The notes beneath the pieces were generated by a model. The model saw only the letters and a program-made list of their open reading frames with translations. It made no database searches and had not been told where the DNA came from. A DNA stretch of 64,000 nt from CAZGIF01 sp964526045 (GTDB taxonomy: Bacteria > Patescibacteriota > Gracilibacteria > Absconditabacterales > Absconditicoccaceae), in NCBI GenBank assembly GCA_964526045.1, contig CAZGIF010000002.1:1-64000 (forward strand), in the 5' to 3' direction. Positions 58,343-64,000 of this stretch are shown here, piece after piece (position 1 is the stretch's first letter; each line of letters begins with the position of its first letter). The translations under genes and the position numbers were made by a program.

Positions 58343-58440
58343 CTTCTACAGAGAAGGCGTATTTGATATTGCTAAAAAATATATAGCATACAATATCTTA
58401 TAAACCTTCTCATCCAAAACGATTGAAAAGGTTTTTTTTT
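58343..58440 (+). promoter_or_regulatory. Duplicated leader, copy 2: hairpin plus terminator (putative attenuator)
   Basis: Hairpin CTTCT-acag-AGAAG (58343-58356), then CGTATTTGATATTGC and an A run, then the terminator stem aaccttctca.../...gattgaaaaggtt (58403-58432) and nine Ts. Again the stem ends 27 nt before the ATG of the next gene. AGAAGG pairs perfectly with the CCTTCT of the terminator's 5' arm. Copies 1 and 2 differ in the first loop (acta versus acag) and in the A-rich middle, but keep both stems. Confidence 0.6.
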
Positions 58441-58458
58441 ATAGTTTTTTTTAAATTT

Positions 58459-61400
58459 ATGTCTGCTTCTGCTGCTTCTTCTTACATACCTCAAGTATGA
58501 GAAAAAACCAATACTAATCCACAAGATGTACAACAGGATGTACAACCAAAAGTTCCTTTTTGAACATTGCGTGAGTATCTTGCTTCTTTAAAAGAAAAAT
58601 ATTCTTTTTTTGACATGAAGATACTGAAATCTTCAATAAGTTCTTGATATAATGAAAAGGCAATCAAAAGATTAACAGATTCTTTGGGTAAAAGTCCATA
58701 CAGTTTGTTGGATGCTTTTCAAAAATATCTAGAAGAAACTGCCGAACAAAATAAACTATTAGAAAATATAGAAATGAATGAATCCTGGATAGAGATACTA
58801 GAGTCATCTTTGTCTCTAGATCAGATTCCATGAGCTAAATGAGATACTGAAACTTTGTTTGGGCAGTATTGTAAAAAACAAGATGAATATAAAACAAATA
58901 GAATGCATTTTTATATGGAAGATTATTTGCGTCAATATATACATACTCATTTTACCCAAGAAACACACGATCTATTCAAGGTATTTGTAGGGCTTAAAGA
59001 AACAAAAACGGAGAGTGGTGAAACTATATTTACAGATAAGTCTTGAACTGTTATAGATTCTGAACTGTACAAAAAAAATACCTTATTTCTTTGATTATCT
59101 TCTCTATCTGATGAGTTTACATATGAGGATATTATGTCATGTTTAATAAAAAAAACGCCTTGACTGTTTTGATGAAGCTGATTGCGCTCAATGTGAAAAG
59201 AACACCATGATTTTTCTAGGTATTTTGATGCCGAGTATCAACATATAAAGTCGTCTTTGGCAGAGCATGTTTTATCAATGTTAGACTGAGATTCGTTTCC
59301 AACCCTTGAACAATGGCAAAAAAGTGTTGAAAGCTTTGATCTTGATAAAACACTAGAAAGTAGGAAACAACCTTTTGTTTTTTCTTCTTTGTTGGCAAAA
59401 ATACAACAAGAAGACCTTACAGAAATTCCAGACACTTTTTTACGTCCAGAGTATATTCAAGATTTTACTAGATATGTTGTTGCGCTTGTTGAATGAGTCG
59501 CCAATGATGCGATACAAAATCTCTCTTTTGATGTACAAAACTATGAGGTACTATACAAACTTCAAAAATGTATTTCTGAATGAAAAAACCAAGACTTGAC
59601 TTTGCATTTGGATAAATTTAAAGATCAAAATGCAAAAGAGTTGAAGACAGTGAAGTTTTCTTGTAGTGTTTGAAAAAACTTACGACAACTACAATATCAA
59701 GAACCAATAAAAAAAATACTTGAAAATGAATGAAATGAAAAAGAACAACAAAAATCAATAAAGAATTTTAAAATTCAGTGCGAAAAGCATCTTCAAAATA
59801 GAGTTATATTACATAGATATTATAAAGAGGATATGCATCGCACTATATGCAACGAACTAAAAGAATCATTCTCTGAAAAAGTATATCATATACGCAGTCG
59901 TTTAAAAACTATAACCTTTGATGCCTCGAAGGAATCTGAAGGTCAAGTTGATTATTTGTATACATTGAGACAAACTATTAATGAATTATCAAACCAATAT
60001 GCGTACAAAAAGTCTGATGGTTTACAAATACTACAGATGAATGACACTAATGAGTCTAGAAAAAATATTTATGCCTCTTTGTCATATGAAGAACAAAAAT
60101 TGTCTTCTTTACAAATTGAAAAGCTAGTTGCATTTGATATGCAGTTACAAGATTGTATGAGAGAAATATGATGAGATTATCAATCTGTTTTGTCATATAG
60201 AGATGAACACCCCAATGTTAAGCGTCTTGTCCTAGAGAGAAATAGATACTTATGAGACGCGATAGATTGATTTTTTTTCAATATCTGTCTTGAAAAATGA
60301 TTTATGTCGACACTTGAGTATAATAATAATATTCTTACCGATCAGTTTTGGAATGAACTTGTGTTGTCCATTTCTAAAAATTACGTTGATTGTAATAGAA
60401 AGAAATTAGATATTGAAGACAATATGAAGGTGGTTTCGTCAAATTTATTTGATACAGTGTATAAAAGTATTCCATCTATTGTTGCTGAAAGAGAGAGTCC
60501 TTTGTCTCGAAATGATTTTGCTCAATTTATGGAAAAATCATATTTTGATTCGGTAGTTACACAATATCGTGATTTATTTGTTAGTACTTTGGATTCAAAG
60601 GATCTCACAAAAGAATCACTTCAGAATCGTGTCACAGAGACGCTTCAACAATCAGTCCTTTGTTTGTATGAAATATTTCTGACTCACCATTTGTTTTTAA
60701 AAACTTGAGATGCTAATGGATGGTGAAAAGATGAACTTAAAACTTTGTTTGATTGTATTGTAAGATCTTTAACTGTGTATGACTCCAATACGCCAAAAGT
60801 AGTTATTAAAGTTTGATACTGAGGAAGTGAAGCAGATGTTATTCCTAGAGTAGCTGGATATCACTGAATGTCAGTAATAATAGCAAATATATTTAAAAAG
60901 TATTGAATACTTGCCGATGTGAAACCATTTCATGCGTATAATTTAAGTACAATCGTTAATGGCTTGTCATCTAAACAAACAGATGTTAACGCACAATGAG
61001 TAACAAAAGTTACAAATACCTTTGTCAAAGATTTTCTGTCTCAAGATGTAGACATAACTATGGATATCTTAGATAAGGATTATTTTAGTTTTTTGAAAGA
61101 GTCTTGGTTTGTTTCTCTTTGTGATTATATAAAAGAAGATTATGAGTATTGTTTACAGGATAAGGATTGTCTAGAGAGTGATAAGTTGTTTACAAAGCAA
61201 ATACAAGAGCTTATGTCAAGAGCTCATGAACATAACTCTTCGGATTTGTCAGACGCAGAAGCTCTTAATCGTGCAATACAATATGCTGCAGCTCATCCAA
61301 TAATATTTTGAGATATTTATCCTTTAGACCTCTCTCAAGATCAAAATACATATTTACATACTATAAAAATTTGATCAGAATGAGAAAGGGCGTTTAATGT

Positions 61401-61794
61401 TGTTCAAAAACGTATAGCAAACCACATTGCTAAATGAGAAATAAAGTGATGGTATATTCCTAATTACGTAAATTGAAGTTGATATAGTCCATTGCATCGA
61501 ACTAGTAACTGATCTAGTAAGCCATGATATTATCCTGCAGACTCAACTGAGGTTGTTTTGTCTGATATTTGAAAGAATGTAAATAACTTTGATGAATTGA
61601 AGGCAAAATATCTTGTAAGTACAGAACAAAATGAAAAACATCCTTTGCATGATGCACGAGACGATATAGAAATGCAGGTTTGAATGATTCAATATGGATT
61701 GAATTGTGATAAAAAAACTGCAGAATGAAAGTATCGAGATTTCTTGATGAAGTGTGCGAGTAAATTGGATGCGCCTTCCCAAGATACTGTATAG
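58459..61794 (+). CDS. Large hypothetical protein heading the ligase/epimerase operon
   Basis: 1111 residues in one continuous frame. No signal peptide; begins MSASAASSYIPQVGEKTNTN. Predicted mostly alpha-helical and charged with long coiled-coil-like stretches (residues ~430-700). The C-terminal part is more compact: VVIKVGYGGSEADVIPRVAG, then YHGMSVIIANIFKKYG, and near the end GWYIPNYVNGSGYSPLHRTS. I do not recognise any domain. Like the 459-aa protein it is preceded by the duplicated leader and followed by amino-acid-processing enzymes. It could be a scaffold or a very divergent enzyme. Confidence 0.75.
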
Positions 61795-61898
61795 AATTAT
61801 TCACTTTGATTACCTAAGAAGAGATTGTTATTTATGTCCATATCTGTATGTATTATAATGTATTTATGGATGTTTTATTTGCTACATATTCCTAAAGT

Positions 61899-63263
61899 AT
61901 GATTCAACTTTGAATAGAACATGAAATGTTTTTGGTATATAAGAATTGAGATCCTATTTCTTACGATATAGTTCAAAAATTCTGGAGTATACTTCAAAAG
62001 CAAATTCCCACTTCTACTTTGGTTAAAAATTTTGATCAAACTGCTATCGTGTGAGTAGATATTAGTCCTTACTGAGATCTAAGTAATGATACACTTGGGT
62101 CTTGTATAGAATATGCTTCTTGTGTTTGTGATACGATATTCTCAGTAAAAGAAAATCATTCTCAGGCAGTTGATCTGATATTAAAATCATTAAAAATATA
62201 TAATGAATCTATAGTTGATACAGAAGAACATATTTATCTTCATTCGATTGGGAAACATCCTACTGTTATTGCATCTGAAAATTCTTATATGTCTCTAAGA
62301 ACACCAAAATGACCAGTGTATGATTACATTAATAATATAAGAAAATGGAATCACAAGATATATCTTCCAACAACTTCTCTTCAGGTAAGTGTTGATTTGC
62401 CAGCTGGAAAAGAATATGAAACTATCTCTTCTCTCCATCGTGTAATGCCACTTGTGATTGCAATGACTACTAATGCATCTTTTTCTGGTGGAGTAAAGAC
62501 GCCTTATCAATCTCAAAGATTAGTAGATCAAGAATCTTTTATCCCAGATAATCATATTGATAAACACTTGCTTTGAATGTGGAGACAAGAACCACACAGT
62601 ATGGAGGATATTTTAGATAGTGTTTTTCGCAACCGTCCTATGATTTGAATCTCTAAAGATAAAAGATCTTCTATAGAGGTTGTTGTTGTGGATTGAGTTA
62701 CTCCCACTTTGTATGATTATATTTGTCAAAATGGGGGTGATCCAATGTTACTAGTAAATCCTATGCAACGTTTGGCATTTGCTCATACAAAAATTCAAAT
62801 GAATCCTCCAAAGAATCTTGAACTACAGCGTGAAGAAACAATAAAAGCGATAGAAAATAAAAATGTTTTTGCCTTTTTGCAGTCAAAATGAGTGAAGTTC
62901 TATACAGAAATTCGTTGCATTGATTCTCCTTTACCATGAGATGAAATGTTCTCACCAAGTTTAATTCTGTGATTAGTTTCTAATTATAAAGATTTGGAAG
63001 CCTTTGCTAAACAAAAAGAATACAAAGAATGGCTCTCTTATGACGAAGTTGCAAGAAAAATGTGATACAAGGATACTACTCTTCGTAATTTGTCAGATAA
63101 TCTTTTTGTAATTGCGCATACCTGATTAAAAAATAGACTTCTAGGCGAGGAAAAGGCACTAGAAACATACAAGAAAAAATACTTAGATCACTTGCTTGTC
63201 CCTTCTATGAGGTATGAATCATTTGATGATCTGTTAGTACAGTCTCGTTATGCTTTTTATTAA
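61899..63263 (+). CDS. GCS2-type carboxylate-amine ligase (glutamate-cysteine ligase family)
   Basis: 454 residues. Begins MIQLGIEHEMFLVYKNGDPI (family: GxExEx-hydrophobic start). The core QVSVDLPAGKEYETISSLHR with VMPLVIAMTTNASFSGG matches the GCS2 signature (V.vD...E.....R...P...A.ta.Sp...g). Members ligate a carboxylate to an amine with ATP: gamma-glutamylcysteine synthetase or other amide or dipeptide ligases. A second half (~residues 270-454) continues the fold. Sits 104 bp after the large unknown gene and 15 bp before the epimerase. Substrate not determinable; a dipeptide-forming role fits the neighbourhood. Confidence 0.8.
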
Positions 63264-63278
63264 TTATCCATATATCCT

Positions 63279-64000
63279 ATGATTAAAATAGATCGTGCTG
63301 AGCTTATCGTTTTTGATTTGCCAATCAAACATCCATTTACAGTTAGTTTTGGAACAATAACTAATCGTAATGCTATACTTGTGAAACTATATAGCAACGG
63401 TGTTGTTGGATATTGAGAATGTGCTTCTTTTCATTTTCCTTTATATTTACCGGATTTTACTGCAGCAGAATATTTAGTTCTTGAAAAATTTATTTTACCT
63501 GCCATACTTTGAAAGTCTTTTTCTTCACCTGAAGAGTTTGTAGCATCTTATCAGTTTGTAAAATGACATAATTTTGCAAAAACAGCTGTAGAATGTGCTT
63601 TTTGGCATATATTAGCTCAACAAAAAAATACGTCGTTGACAAGCTTGTTTTGATGAACTCGCACAGAAATCGAGGCTTGAGAATCTTTGTGAATTAAGTC
63701 TTCAATACAAGAAACCATAGATGAAGTACAACAACGTATAGATGAGTGATATAAACGTATAAAAGTAAAAATTAAACGCTGACGAGATGTTTCAGTTGCG
63801 GAGGCCATCCGCAGCAAATTCCCGTCTATATCTCTGATGCTTGACGGAAATTCAGATTATACACTAGAAGACAAAGAGACTCTTTTGTCCTTAGATCGTT
63901 TTGACCTATTGATGTTGGAGCAGCCTTTATGATACGATGATATAGTTGATCACTCTTTTCTTCAAAAAGATATGAAAACTCCTATTTGTTTGGATGAAAG
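63279..64000 (+). CDS. Enolase-superfamily epimerase / OSBS-NAAAR-like, partial (runs off window)
   Basis: At least 240 residues, cut by the window end. N-terminal capping domain: IKHPFTVSFGTITNRNAILV and ECASFHFPLYLPDFTAAEYL. The barrel carries the catalytic K-x-K at about residues 161-163 (RIKVKIKR) and metal ligands in LDGNSDY and MLEQPL, with CLDE at the end. This is the muconate-lactonising subgroup: o-succinylbenzoate synthase, N-acylamino-acid racemase or dipeptide epimerase. The motif GGTRTEIEAGESLGI favours the OSBS/NAAAR branch. With the ligase, dipeptidase and racemase nearby, a dipeptide or acyl-amino-acid epimerase is the more natural reading. Confidence 0.85.

Overview
This window comes from a bacterium that reads UGA as glycine (translation table 25). 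It is therefore almost certainly a member of the Candidate Phyla Radiation lineages Absconditabacteria (SR1) or Gracilibacteria (BD1-5/GN02). The evidence is direct. Read with the standard code, every large gene is broken at TGA codons, and these TGAs fall exactly on invariant glycines: ribosomal S12 KRGVC and IPGE, the ABC signature LSGGQ, and the F1 beta P-loop GGAGVGKT. All gene coordinates below use TGA = Gly and stop only at TAA/TAG. The DNA is AT-rich, starts lack Shine-Dalgarno sequences, and the 16S 3' tail has lost the CCUCC anti-Shine-Dalgarno core. The window begins inside a 16S rRNA gene, and a 100-N scaffold gap sits at 9321-9420.

Layout. 1-5.7 kb: 3' two-thirds of 16S rRNA with its own terminator and no linked 23S, a lipid-linked oligosaccharide flippase, then a translation block (S12, S7, two small basic unknowns, L19, L25, L28, tRNA-Lys). 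5.8-10.8 kb: small exported protein, GNAT acetyltransferase, ABC exporter, a tandem 11-residue-repeat protein interrupted by the assembly gap, HtpX protease. 11-23 kb: one uninterrupted 4002-residue cell-surface protein made of about twenty DUF11-like repeats. 23-28.2 kb (minus strand): exported serine hydrolase, a solitary F1-ATPase beta gene, tRNA-Val, a DUF6526-like membrane protein, a lipoprotein.

28.4-51.5 kb is the most unusual part. Eleven paralogues (A-K below) of a cysteine-studded short-repeat solenoid family stand in both orientations, interleaved with five TrmB-like winged-helix regulators, two broken family remnants, a recurring intergenic motif, a YafQ-like toxin-antitoxin pair and operator-like inverted repeats. 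A 298-nt block is identical between neighbouring copies D and E and a 128-nt block between I and J, although the flanks have diverged. This looks like an actively recombining, individually regulated multigene family.

51.7-64 kb: two exported proteins, then two gene sets that share a duplicated leader with a terminator hairpin ending exactly 27 nt before each first start codon. Set one is an unknown 459-aa protein, an M19 dipeptidase and an Asp/Glu racemase. Set two is an unknown 1111-aa protein, a GCS2-type carboxylate-amine ligase and an enolase-superfamily epimerase/OSBS-like enzyme (cut by the window end). Together they resemble an uncharacterised pathway that joins, epimerises and cleaves amino acids or dipeptides. 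Organism assignment, enzyme substrates and the regulatory models are inference; the code, the gene structures and the repeats are read directly from the sequence.
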